Shown here piece after piece: positions 15,188 to 22,934 of a stretch of 59,795 nucleotides of DNA. The position numbers were made by a program, and so were the translations under genes. Under the pieces are notes generated by a model, which was given only the letters and a program-made list of their open reading frames with translations, was not told where the DNA came from and did not search any database. Source of the stretch: Armatimonadota bacterium (GTDB lineage Bacteria > Armatimonadota > Fimbriimonadia > Fimbriimonadales > Fimbriimonadaceae); assembly GCA_018268335.1 (NCBI GenBank), contig JAFDWT010000089.1, positions 1 through 59,795 of the forward strand, in the 5' to 3' direction. Position 1 is the stretch's first letter; every line of letters begins with the position of its first letter.

Positions 15188-15734
15188 TGCGATCTTGAGC
15201 CGCATCATTGATGCCAAAGAAGATAGGACATATCAGTCATATAAGGCCTATACGTCCTATTCTCTGCCGCCAATCGAGCGCTTCAAAGAGCGACTAGCCG
15301 CACTTGGCGCAAGGACCATGAGTCTCGACGAGGCCAGAGACCGTTGCCCCAGACCAGCCTATGTGGACCAGGATATCGCCGGGCTGTGGGGCGAGCCCAG
15401 CACATGCGACGACATCTGGCAAGCTGCCGCTGGAGTCACCGGCACCGTCTGCGCCGTCGCGCACTCAGGCACACTCCTGGTCACCGCCGGAACGGGCCGC
15501 AAGCGCATGGCAAGCCTGGCCCCACCGGTCCACATTGCTTTGGTGGACAAGATCGTCTTGACCCTCGACCAGGCCATGCGACTGGTACCCCAACAGACAA
15601 GCGTCCTGGTCACCGGACCAAGCCGCACTGCCGACATTGAGGGCGTCCTGGTCAACGGTGTCCACGGCCCAGGCCAGCTTTGTGTCGTCATCTTGGAGGA
15701 CTGTGTTGTCGAAGACACGGCATCTGGCGGTTGA
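15174..15734 (+). CDS. lutC: L-lactate oxidation subunit LutC (LUD domain)
   Basis: A 186-residue single LUD-domain protein. VTGTVCAVAHSGTLLVTAGTGRKRMASLAPPVHIALVDK and SVLVTGPSRTADIEGVLVNGVHGP are the conserved core of LutC/YkgG. The GTG at 15174 was chosen because GGAGG (15163-15167) lies 6 nt upstream. Seventeen bases shared with lutB and 29 with rhaB make a tightly coupled string. Confidence 0.87.
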   Translation: MNARDAILSRIIDAKEDRTYQSYKAYTSYSLPPIERFKERLAALGARTMSLDEARDRCPRPAYVDQDIAGLWGEPSTCDDIWQAAAGVTGTVCAVAHSGTLLVTAGTGRKRMASLAPPVHIALVDKIVLTLDQAMRLVPQQTSVLVTGPSRTADIEGVLVNGVHGPGQLCVVILEDCVVEDTASGG

Positions 15735-17082
15735 CATCGGCGCCAGCAGCGGCAAGTCGCTGCTGGGCACGTGGGACGGCGAGGACCTGACGGTCGAAGA
15801 GACGCACCGGTTCGCCAACACTTCGTCTTTTGTAGACGGGCATTTGAGATGGGACATCGACCATCTCGACGCAGAGATCGACACGTGCCAGCGCAAGGCC
15901 GGCCCGGTCGACACGTTCGGCATTGACACCTGGGGAGTCGATTTCGCACTCCTGGATTCTTCTGACGGTCTACTGGGCCGCCCGGTCCACTACCGCGACC
16001 ACCGCACCGACGGCATGCTTGCTGAACTGCACCAGCTGATTCCGGCTGAAAAGCTCTATGCCGCCACTGGCATCCAGGAGATGCAGATCAACACCCTGGT
16101 CCAGCTTCTCGCCTTGTCGCGCCAGGAGCCGGATGTGTTGGCCAGGGCCCGGACATTCTTGACGATCCCGGATTACCTACACTGGCGGCGGACAGGAGTC
16201 AAAGCGTGCGAGTTCACCAACGCCACGACCACCCAGTGCTACGACCCTGTTGCCGGTTCTTGGTCGTCGGAGCTGATGTCTGCCGTGGGGGTCGACGCGT
16301 CGGTTTTCCCTGCCGTCGCGCAACCGGGGAGTTCGCCTTTGGCGGGTTTCGTGCTACCAGCTTGTCATGACACCGGTTCAGCAGTAGCAGCTCTTGACCT
16401 CGAAGATGGCGACTATTGGATCAGCTCGGGTACCTGGAGCATCGTCGGCGTCAACGTACCGCGACCGATCTTGAGCGAGGCAGCCCGACTCTTGAACCTG
16501 ACCAATGAAGGAGGTCTCCACGGCACGTTTCGGCTCGGCAAGAACGTCATGGGCCTCTGGATCCTGCAAGAATGGCTCCGCCATAGGCCAGAGCCATTGT
16601 CGCACTTGCTCGACAGGGTCAACAAGACGCAACCGTTCCAAGGCTTCGTCAACGTGGATTCCCCCGACTTGCTGGCCCCCGACGACATGCCCGCCGTGCT
16701 CCAACGCATGCTCCCAGGCTTGGACGGCGAGGCCATCCTTCGCAGCGTCATGGAGTCTTTGGCGGTCAAGTACCGGTGGGTCGTCGCCGCATTAGCACAG
16801 GCCAGCGGCATTCCTTGCCGGCGAGTACGCATCATCGGCGGCGGTTGTCAAAACGCCCTTCTGAACCAGATGACCGCCGACTGCCTCGGCGTCCCCGTCG
16901 TCGCCGGTCCAGTCGAGGCCACGGCGCTTGGCAACTTGGCCGTGCAAATCGGACGGCAAGACCCGGGGGCCGTCCGCCATGTGCAAAGGGCTATCGCCCG
17001 CATGACCGAGCCGCAGGTCTTTGAACCGCATCCGGACGATCGATGGGACGCGACGTACGAACGCCTCTTGCAGCCTGTCTGA
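15706..17082 (+). CDS. rhaB: Rhamnulokinase
   Basis: A 458-residue FGGY-family kinase. HLAVDIGASSGKSLLG is the N-terminal phosphate-1 loop, FGIDTWGVDFALLD is the sugar-binding strand typical of RhaB, and HDTGSAVAAL, SSGTWSIVGVN and IIGGGCQNALLNQMTADCLG follow. It phosphorylates L-rhamnulose at O1 with ATP in the cytoplasm. GGAGG at 15695-15699 is 6 nt before TTG 15706 and 3 nt before GTG 15703; I prefer the TTG on spacing. It overlaps lutC by 29 nt and ends 1 nt before the convergent metH-like gene. The isomerase and aldolase that flank it in the pathway are not in the window. Confidence 0.9.
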   Translation: MSKTRHLAVDIGASSGKSLLGTWDGEDLTVEETHRFANTSSFVDGHLRWDIDHLDAEIDTCQRKAGPVDTFGIDTWGVDFALLDSSDGLLGRPVHYRDHRTDGMLAELHQLIPAEKLYAATGIQEMQINTLVQLLALSRQEPDVLARARTFLTIPDYLHWRRTGVKACEFTNATTTQCYDPVAGSWSSELMSAVGVDASVFPAVAQPGSSPLAGFVLPACHDTGSAVAALDLEDGDYWISSGTWSIVGVNVPRPILSEAARLLNLTNEGGLHGTFRLGKNVMGLWILQEWLRHRPEPLSHLLDRVNKTQPFQGFVNVDSPDLLAPDDMPAVLQRMLPGLDGEAILRSVMESLAVKYRWVVAALAQASGIPCRRVRIIGGGCQNALLNQMTADCLGVPVVAGPVEATALGNLAVQIGRQDPGAVRHVQRAIARMTEPQVFEPHPDDRWDATYERLLQPV

Positions 17083-17083
17083 G

Positions 17084-19024
17084 TCAGACTGCGGCAAACT
17101 CGCGGCGGTCGCAGACCAGGTCGCCGGCGATCTTCCAGGTCTCCGGTTCGATCCGGTTCTCCGGCAGGATCTTGCTGAAGTGCACGATGGCCGACGTCAG
17201 GCCGGCCTCGCGGGCGAAGTGCAAGAAGGCCGAGTTGAGGACGACCCGTGCCGCTGGCTTCAATCCAAACGAGATGTTGCTGACGCCCAAGACCGTATTC
17301 ACGCGTGGGAAAAGTCGACGAACTTCCCTAATTGCCTCAACAGTTGCGATACCAGCTCGCCGAAACTCCTCGTCCCCGGAGCCCAGGGTGAACGTCAGAC
17401 AGTCGATGAAGAGGTCGTGGTCGGCCATACCCGCGGCGCGGACGCGTTCGACGAGCCGGGCGGCGATCTCCACTTTCTTCTCGACTGACTTGGCCATGCC
17501 GTCCTCATCGATGGTGAGTCCCACGACAGCAGCGCCATAGCGGCGGCACAGCTCCAGCACCCGCTGCGTCCGCGATTCGCCGTCTTCGAAGTTGATCGAG
17601 TTCACGATGGCCTTGCCGGCCAAGTGCTTGAGGGCTACTTCGACGACAGGCGCCTCGGTCGAGTCGACCATGATTGGCACCTGGATGTGCCGATTGTAAA
17701 AGCCAAGCAGGGTGGACATGTCCTTGCCCTCGTTGCGGCCGACATAGGCTGTGCAGATGTCGAGCACGTGCGAGCCTTCTGCCTCGAGCTCGCGGGCCAG
17801 CTCGGTCAGGCCGTCCCAGTTCTCGGCGGCCAGCATCTCGCGGAACGCCTTGCTGCCGTTGGCGTTGGTCTTTTCGCCGACGATCAGGAAGCTCTTGTCT
17901 TGCTCGTATGGCTGGAACTGGTAGAGGCTGCTGCAGCCCACGAGTTTGAAGGCGTCGGCCTGCTCTGGCTCGCGAAGCTTGAAATCAAATCCTGGAAAGA
18001 CGTTGCGGACTTTGTTCCAGTGGGCATTGCCGCTGTGCGCCCGCCCGCCGAGCCTGCCCGCGACAGCACGGATGTGCTCCGGTGTCGTGCCGCAGCAGCC
18101 GCCAAGGAGCGCCACACCCAGTTCATCGACAAACCTTTCGTGGTGGTCGGCGAGTTCTTCTGGCGTGAGTTTGTAAACCGCGTGACCCTTCTCCATGACA
18201 GGCAGTCCGGCGTTGGGCAAGACGCTGACTGGTCGGGTGGAGTTTTGGGACAAGAACCTGACGTGCGGGGCCATCTCGACCGGCCCGGTAGCGCAGTTGA
18301 GGCCGATCGCGACGACCTGGGGGAAAGCCTCTAGCATATTGAGCGCGGCGGCCATTTCACTGCCGAGAAGCATGGTGCCGGTCTGCTCCATCGTCACTTG
18401 GACGACGATCGGCAACTGCCTACCTGTGGCCGCGAGTGCGTCCACGGCCCCGACGAGAGCTGCCTTGACGACCAGCAGGTCCTGCATCGTTTCGATCAAC
18501 AAGAGGTCGCTGCCGCCATCGATCAGAGCGCGGTAGGCGTCGAAATAGCTTTGCCTGATCTCGTCGAATGTCGCTTGCCCGAGGCTGACCAGCTTCGTCC
18601 CCGGCCCGACCGCCCCGCAGACGAACCTGGGCCACGCGGGAGTCGAGCACTCGTCGGCGACTTTTCTTGCGATCTGTGCTGCCGGCAGGGTGATCTCGTA
18701 CACGAGTTCAGGGATGTCGTACTCGGCAAGGACGACGGCCGTCGAGCCGAAGGTGTTGGTCTCGACGATATCAGCTCCCGCCTCGAAGTAGGCCCGATGC
18801 ACACCAGCGACCACGTCGGGCCGCGTCCAGTTGAGGACTTCGTTGCAGCCTTCCAGAACCACTCCGCCGAGCCGGGCGGCGGCAGCGGCGACGGTCGGAT
18901 CCGGGTGACCGGCAGGCAAGACAAAGTCACTTGGATCCAAGCCGGCGGCCTGCAACTGTGTGCCCATCGCGCCGTCAAAGACTAACACTTGTTTGCCAAG
19001 CCGCTCAAGAAACGCCGATTGCAC
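17084..19024 (-). CDS. metH: Truncated methionine synthase: homocysteine and pterin modules only
   Basis: A 646-residue protein covering only the first half of MetH. Residues about 1-330 are the homocysteine-methyltransferase barrel (DGAMGTQLQ, NTFGST, zinc cysteines in IGLNCATG and GGCCGTTPEHI). Residues about 360-640 are the pterin-binding barrel (VGEKTNANGSKAFREML, IMVDSTE, NSINFEDGE). A full MetH of about 1200 residues adds cobalamin-binding and reactivation domains. Here the stop at 17084 comes just after the pterin barrel, and the next bases belong to rhaB, so it is not a frameshift. A partner carrying the cobalamin module must be elsewhere. GTG start with AGGAGG 12 nt upstream. Confidence 0.87.
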   Translation of the reverse strand: MQSAFLERLGKQVLVFDGAMGTQLQAAGLDPSDFVLPAGHPDPTVAAAAARLGGVVLEGCNEVLNWTRPDVVAGVHRAYFEAGADIVETNTFGSTAVVLAEYDIPELVYEITLPAAQIARKVADECSTPAWPRFVCGAVGPGTKLVSLGQATFDEIRQSYFDAYRALIDGGSDLLLIETMQDLLVVKAALVGAVDALAATGRQLPIVVQVTMEQTGTMLLGSEMAAALNMLEAFPQVVAIGLNCATGPVEMAPHVRFLSQNSTRPVSVLPNAGLPVMEKGHAVYKLTPEELADHHERFVDELGVALLGGCCGTTPEHIRAVAGRLGGRAHSGNAHWNKVRNVFPGFDFKLREPEQADAFKLVGCSSLYQFQPYEQDKSFLIVGEKTNANGSKAFREMLAAENWDGLTELARELEAEGSHVLDICTAYVGRNEGKDMSTLLGFYNRHIQVPIMVDSTEAPVVEVALKHLAGKAIVNSINFEDGESRTQRVLELCRRYGAAVVGLTIDEDGMAKSVEKKVEIAARLVERVRAAGMADHDLFIDCLTFTLGSGDEEFRRAGIATVEAIREVRRLFPRVNTVLGVSNISFGLKPAARVVLNSAFLHFAREAGLTSAIVHFSKILPENRIEPETWKIAGDLVCDRREFAAV

Positions 19025-19051
19025 GAAGAAAGTTTACCTCCTCCCTTCTTT

Positions 19052-19080
19052 GGAGTGCGGGGGCTATGACCCCGCACTCC
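19052..19080. repeat. Palindromic repeat with GCTATGA loop, copy 1
   Basis: GGAGTGCGGGG and CCCCGCACTCC form a perfect 11-bp stem around the loop GCTATGA. Seventeen bases (19059-19075) recur exactly at 58337-58353. It lies between two divergent genes, so it is unlikely to act as a terminator of either. Confidence 0.7.
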
Positions 19081-19111
19081 TTACACAGAAGCGCGGGTAA
19101 AACCAGCCCCG

Positions 19112-20542
19112 ATGGCGGAATCCAAGCCCGGGCGAGTCCAGGCACTTGACGCCCTGCGCGGGCTAGCCGTCCTTGGCATGGGGATGAGCGGGATGATCCC
19201 GTTCCGCGACATGCCCGCCTGGATGTACCACGCCCAGGAGCCGCCACCGACCCGAGCCAGCAACGAGCAAGTCTTTGGCATCACCTGGGTCGACTTGGTC
19301 TTCCCATTCTTTCTGTTTTGCTTGGGAGCTGCGATCCCGATTGCCGTCGGCAATAGGCTCAAGCGCGGAGAGACCAAGGGCCAGATAATCTGGTGGACGG
19401 TCAAGCGAGGGGTCGCCCTCGCTGCTTTCGCCTTGGTCGAGCAGCACTTCCGGCCCGGTGTCTCGGCCCTCGACCCGCAGTCCCCGCTGCCCTACGTCTT
19501 CTCGTGGGTCGGGTTTGCCCTCATGCTCTTGGTCTGGGCCCGCTGGCCTGACAGCGTCCCCAAGCGAACCCAGCAGATTCTCTTCTGGGTCGGCACTGTC
19601 GCCGGCCTAGTGTTACTGTTCCTTCTGCCCTACGACAACCCGCCGCGGCCCGACTGGTCGCGGTTCAACATCATCCTGATGGTCTTGGCGAACGTCGCCG
19701 TCAGCGGTGGGATCGTATGGCTGGTGACTCGCGCCAAGCCGCTCGCCCGCATCGCTGTCGTCGCCATTGTGTTCGCTACCTACCTGTGCGGCCAAAACGG
19801 CGAGGGCATCGCCCGCTGGGTCTGGGATTGGGAGCCGTTCGACGCCTTCAAGTACGTCTACCACTTCAACTACAACAAGTATCTGATGATCGTTCTGCCT
19901 GGCACCTTTGCCGGAGAGATGCTGCTCCGCGTCTGGGAGCCCTTCGCCGAGGGAGTCAAGACACAAGGATGGGTGAAGGCTTGGGTCGGCTTGACCGGGC
20001 TAGCCCTACCTATCGTCGCCTGCGCCGGGCTGCTTTCCCGGCAATTGATGCCGACGTTCTTCATCTGCGTCGGTCTGTGCTTGGCGTGCTGGTACATGGT
20101 TGAGGCGACCAAGACCCTGCCTCCGGCCCAACGCGAGATGGTGGCGTGGGGGTCGGTCCTGCTCGTCATCGGCCTGCTTTTCGAGAGCCACAACGGCGGC
20201 ATCCGCAAAGACACGGCCACTGCCTCCTATTTCTTCACGACCGGTGGCCTGGCGTTTTGGGCTTTGGTGGCCCTACTCCAGGTCGAAGGCCAGAAATGGT
20301 GGCGGCGATTCGGCGACTTCCTCGCCGGTACCGGGATGAACCCGATGCTGGGCTACATTTCGATCTCTTTGCTGGTCATCGGCCTGGTCATGGCCACTGG
20401 CCTCGACAAATGGCTTGTCGACTTGCGGAACCAATACCACTACGACCCGTGGTGGCTGGTGCTCTACGCCGCCGCCCAATGCTGGATCGTCGGCCGCGTC
20501 TGCATCTACGCGAACAAGAAAGGATTCTTCTTACGAGCCTGA
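19112..20542 (+). CDS. HGSNAT/DUF5009-like membrane acyltransferase
   Basis: A 476-residue integral membrane protein with about eleven to twelve spans. The N-terminus RVQALDALRGLAVLGMGMSG and then TWVDLVFPFFLFCLGAAIPIAVGNRL is the signature of heparan-alpha-glucosaminide N-acetyltransferase-like / DUF5009 proteins (acyltransferase_3-related). LAGTGMNPMLGYI near the end is also conserved. It probably moves an acetyl group across the membrane to a surface sugar, but the acceptor is unknown. It is a single-gene unit, followed by a hairpin and a strong terminator. Confidence 0.82.
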   Translation: MAESKPGRVQALDALRGLAVLGMGMSGMIPFRDMPAWMYHAQEPPPTRASNEQVFGITWVDLVFPFFLFCLGAAIPIAVGNRLKRGETKGQIIWWTVKRGVALAAFALVEQHFRPGVSALDPQSPLPYVFSWVGFALMLLVWARWPDSVPKRTQQILFWVGTVAGLVLLFLLPYDNPPRPDWSRFNIILMVLANVAVSGGIVWLVTRAKPLARIAVVAIVFATYLCGQNGEGIARWVWDWEPFDAFKYVYHFNYNKYLMIVLPGTFAGEMLLRVWEPFAEGVKTQGWVKAWVGLTGLALPIVACAGLLSRQLMPTFFICVGLCLACWYMVEATKTLPPAQREMVAWGSVLLVIGLLFESHNGGIRKDTATASYFFTTGGLAFWALVALLQVEGQKWWRRFGDFLAGTGMNPMLGYISISLLVIGLVMATGLDKWLVDLRNQYHYDPWWLVLYAAAQCWIVGRVCIYANKKGFFLRA

Positions 20543-20548
20543 CCGGGT

Positions 20549-20580
20549 GGCACTGGATGGAGCGTAGCGGTTCCAGTGCC
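20549..20580 (+). repeat. Hairpin after the HGSNAT-like gene
   Basis: GGCACTGGA (20549-20557) and TCCAGTGCC (20572-20580) form a perfect 9-bp stem with a 14-nt loop, 6 nt after the stop. There is no T run, so it may be a 3'-end stabiliser or a REP-like element. Confidence 0.5.
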
Positions 20581-20643
20581 GGCCAGCAGAGTGCTACCTG
20601 ATCGGAGCCGCCCAACCAGACTTGCGCAGGTCAGAAAACAAAC

Positions 20644-20677
20644 AGCCCGACCTCTGCAGGAGGCCGGGCTTTGTTTT
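20644..20677 (+). terminator. Rho-independent terminator
   Basis: AGCCCGACCTC and GAGGCCGGGCT pair over 11 bp with one mismatch and a TGCAG loop, followed by TTGTTTTT. On the other strand the stem is followed by GTTTGTTTT, so it could work in both directions. Confidence 0.85.
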
Positions 20678-20680
20678 TGG

Positions 20681-20872
20681 TTGTTCACCAAGGAGACGGG
20701 TTCATCACAAATCCGTCTCGAAAGATCGGGTCGCTAAAACCCGCCTTCTCCTTGGTGGTTCCGTTTTCTACTATCCATGAAAGGGCACCACCTCCTGCGT
20801 GTGCGATAGTCGCCGGATCGCTCCGGCGCCACTTATCCTGACGCTCTCCGGCGGCGATTAGTTTCCGTTGCC
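20681..20872. other. Structured intergenic stretch, no gene recognised
   Basis: Together with the hairpin and terminator before it, this fills the 330-bp gap from 20543 to 20872. CACCAAGGAGA-CGGGTT (20686-20702) pairs with AACCCG and TCTCCTTGGTG (20738-20757) across a 3-nt bulge. CGCCGGA-TCGC-TCCGGCG (20811-20828) is a tight hairpin. On the minus strand AGGAGGTGGT stands 9 nt before an ATG (20778) that opens only 14 codons, ending at 20734. ACCACC in that frame could also pair with the GGTGGT of the ribosome site. No known RNA family is recognised. Confidence 0.4.
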
Positions 20873-21550
20873 CTACTTTGAAGTAAACAGTTTGTCGGCG
20901 GTGGTCTGGTCCTCTATCGCGGAGCTACTGTCCATGCGGAAATAGTCCATCAGCAGAACATTGCCCAAAGCGACGGTGAACGACAGGTTCCCGACCTCGT
21001 CGAGTGTCGAACACAGCATGAGCCGGTCTGAGCCGTCTTGCCAGAAGTCGTAATGCACGCGGGTTCCGTTGATCGAAGTCGGCGTGCCAAAGCGGGTGGT
21101 GAAGAGCGCAGAAAGGTCGTCCAAGGCCTTCTGGTCGGCCCGCTCGTAGGTGTCCAGGGCCAAGACGACTTCCCGGCCGCGCGTGATGACCCCAAACGAC
21201 CGGTTGGGAGTCTCCCAGCCATAGCACCTGTACGCCGCGTCGAACCCGGGCGGCATGCGGTTGATGCTTGTGGAGCGCTCAGGTCGGCGGAACCCACCCG
21301 ACTTGGCGTCGTTGAGTACCAGATCGACGTCCATGCCGACGTTGAGCCGGGCAGCATCGGAGACGATATACAGTTTGCTTCCCCCGACGGTGTCGGGCAG
21401 TTTGGGTGCTGCGTCGCGTGTCGTTTTGGGCGCAGCCTTGGCCGAGGCTTGCTCGGTCGGCGCGACTCCACAGCCCGCCACCAAGAGGCTACAACACAGA
21501 AACGACGCGATAGCGCTGCTTGCCTGCCGGAGCCTGGACTTCCACTTCAT
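20873..21550 (-). CDS. Lipoprotein of unknown function, 225 aa
   Basis: Lipoprotein signal MKWKSRLRQ...FLCCSLLVAGC, lipidated at about Cys27. A low-complexity Ala/Lys/Thr linker follows, then a folded domain of about 160 residues with no motif I recognise (LYIVSDAARLNVGMDVDLVLNDAKSGGFRRPERS, YRCYGWETPNRSFGVI). The pattern of a start-of-domain strand plus VLND could be a SmpA/OmlA-like fold, but this is weak. The start at 21550 lies inside greA: the genes overlap by 62 nt in different frames, and AGGGAGG stands 7 nt upstream, so the overlap looks real and coupled. Confidence 0.72.
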   Translation of the reverse strand: MKWKSRLRQASSAIASFLCCSLLVAGCGVAPTEQASAKAAPKTTRDAAPKLPDTVGGSKLYIVSDAARLNVGMDVDLVLNDAKSGGFRRPERSTSINRMPPGFDAAYRCYGWETPNRSFGVITRGREVVLALDTYERADQKALDDLSALFTTRFGTPTSINGTRVHYDFWQDGSDRLMLCSTLDEVGNLSFTVALGNVLLMDYFRMDSSSAIEDQTTADKLFTSK

Positions 21551-21959
21551 CGCCTGCCTCCCTGTCGATCAGAGCCGAGCCCAGCGGGCTGTCGACCGAG
21601 ATCTTGTCGTTCACCGGGTCGGCCTCAAAGGCACCGACCAGGTCGATCGTCATCGTGTCGCCCCATTCCAGGTCTTCCAGCGTCACTTGGCTGCCCAGGT
21701 GGGCCTTACCGGCGTCGGCTTCGGACCTTGTGACGATCTTGGCCATCTGCAGAGTGTGCTCCAACTCGGCGATCCTGGACTCCAGCCTCGTTTGGTTGAG
21801 CTTCGCCTCGTGATACATGGCGTTTTCTTTCAAGTCGCCATGGCTCTTGGCCTCCCGGATGTTGTCCGCGACCTTCTGCCTTTCGGAGCTTTTCAGCTCT
21901 TCCAGTTCTTTCTTCAGGCGGTCATAGCCCGCTTGTGACAACAAGACCTCGTGGGACAT
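21489..21959 (-). CDS. greA: Transcription elongation factor GreA
   Basis: A 156-residue protein of normal GreA length. The N-terminal coiled coil (LSQAGYDRLKKELEELKSSERQKVADNIREAKSHGDLKENAMYHEAK) has the acidic tip residues D and E in GDLKEN that stimulate RNA cleavage by stalled RNA polymerase. The C-terminal FKBP-like domain ends LIDREAGDEVEVQAPAGKQRYRVVSV. It rescues backtracked transcription complexes in the cytoplasm. TATACT lies 10 nt before the ATG and there is no Shine-Dalgarno sequence, suggesting a leaderless or near-leaderless mRNA. Confidence 0.96.
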   Translation of the reverse strand: MSHEVLLSQAGYDRLKKELEELKSSERQKVADNIREAKSHGDLKENAMYHEAKLNQTRLESRIAELEHTLQMAKIVTRSEADAGKAHLGSQVTLEDLEWGDTMTIDLVGAFEADPVNDKISVDSPLGSALIDREAGDEVEVQAPAGKQRYRVVSVL

Positions 21960-21969
21960 GGGAGATGGG

Positions 21970-21975
21970 AGTATA
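21970..21975 (-). promoter_or_regulatory. -10 box for greA (TATACT, 10 nt to ATG)
   Basis: TATACT on the minus strand ends 10 nt before the greA ATG. No ribosome site lies between. The -35 box is not evident. Confidence 0.5.
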
Positions 21976-21989
21976 TCATCTAGCCCGCG

Positions 21990-22934
21990 ATGGCCAAGGA
22001 CAGAGATTCAGATTTGCCCAAGGTCACCGTGCTCGTCGTCAGCTACAACACAGCCGGCCACTTGCGCGATTGCCTGGCCGGGCTGGACGGCGTCCACGAG
22101 GTCATCGTGGTCGACAACGCCAGCACCGACGGCTCGGCTGCACTTGTCGCCGAGTCGTTCCCCGACGTCCGTTTGATCGCCAACAAGACCAACAGGGGCT
22201 TCGGCGCGGCGAACAACCAGGGTCTTGATGTGATGACCGGCGACGTCGCCTTGTTGCTGAACAGTGACGCTGTGCCGACTCCAGGGGCCGTGGAAGAACT
22301 GGCGCGGGCCATGCTCGATCCGACCGTCGTCGCCTGTGGCGGGAGGCTGACGTTTCCGGATGGCCGCGCCCAGAATTCTGCTTGTGGTCGACTGACCCTC
22401 TGGCGCGTCTGGTGCGAACAGATGTTGTGGGAGAAGATCTTCCCGTTCTCCCGCTGGCTCAACGGCTATTGGCTTAATGACTGGATTCCGTCCGACCGGA
22501 CTACTGAGGTCGAGCAGGTCATGGGGGCTTGTTTGATGATTCACCCGGTCGAGCGGTTTGACGAGCGGTTCTTCCTCTACTGCGAAGACACGGAGCTGTG
22601 TCGCCGTTTGAGGGGGCATGGGCGTATTGTCTATGTGCCCAGTGCAGTATTTACGCATGAGCTTGGAGCCAGCAGTTCTTCGACCAGATGGGAGTCAGTG
22701 GCGCGTTACAACCGGGGCAAGGAGCTGTATTTCTCGATCCACCACTCACCTTTTGCGGGGTTAATGTGCTTTGTGTTCGACCGGTGCGGCGCCGCTCTGC
22801 GGCTCATGCTTTACTGCCTGTTCTTTGGCTATATGTTTATCTCTGGAGACTATTCCAAATTTAAGAACATTACGCTCTGGTGGCAGGTTCTCACAGCCCC
22901 TCGTTTGGGGCCGCCGCGTCCGCCTGATAGCTAG
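21990..22934 (+). CDS. Family 2 glycosyltransferase (rhamnosyltransferase-like)
   Basis: A 314-residue GT2 enzyme. VTVLVVSYNTAGHLRDCLAGL and VIVVDNASTDGSAAL form the nucleotide-sugar fold, LLLNSDAVPTPGAVEEL carries the DxD-like metal site, and MGACLMIHPVERFDERFFLYCEDTELCRRLRGHG is the acceptor/catalytic region typical of WbbL/RfbF-like rhamnosyl or related transferases. A C-terminal hydrophobic helix (LRLMLYCLFFGYMFISG) may dock it to the membrane. It lies tail-to-tail with the Wzm/Wzt exporter and overlaps it by 44 nt, so it probably helps build the exported polysaccharide. Confidence 0.9.
   Translation: MAKDRDSDLPKVTVLVVSYNTAGHLRDCLAGLDGVHEVIVVDNASTDGSAALVAESFPDVRLIANKTNRGFGAANNQGLDVMTGDVALLLNSDAVPTPGAVEELARAMLDPTVVACGGRLTFPDGRAQNSACGRLTLWRVWCEQMLWEKIFPFSRWLNGYWLNDWIPSDRTTEVEQVMGACLMIHPVERFDERFFLYCEDTELCRRLRGHGRIVYVPSAVFTHELGASSSSTRWESVARYNRGKELYFSIHHSPFAGLMCFVFDRCGAALRLMLYCLFFGYMFISGDYSKFKNITLWWQVLTAPRLGPPRPPDS

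Noticed and set aside
17021-19024. Frameshifted full-length MetH
   Set aside because: Sequence after the stop at 17084 is antisense to rhaB and shows no cobalamin-domain motif (DxHxxG) in any minus frame.
20681-20872. Known riboswitch or housekeeping RNA (SRP, 6S, RNase P) in the gap
   Set aside because: None of the conserved cores of these RNAs is visible, and no gene follows on the strand with the leader-like features.
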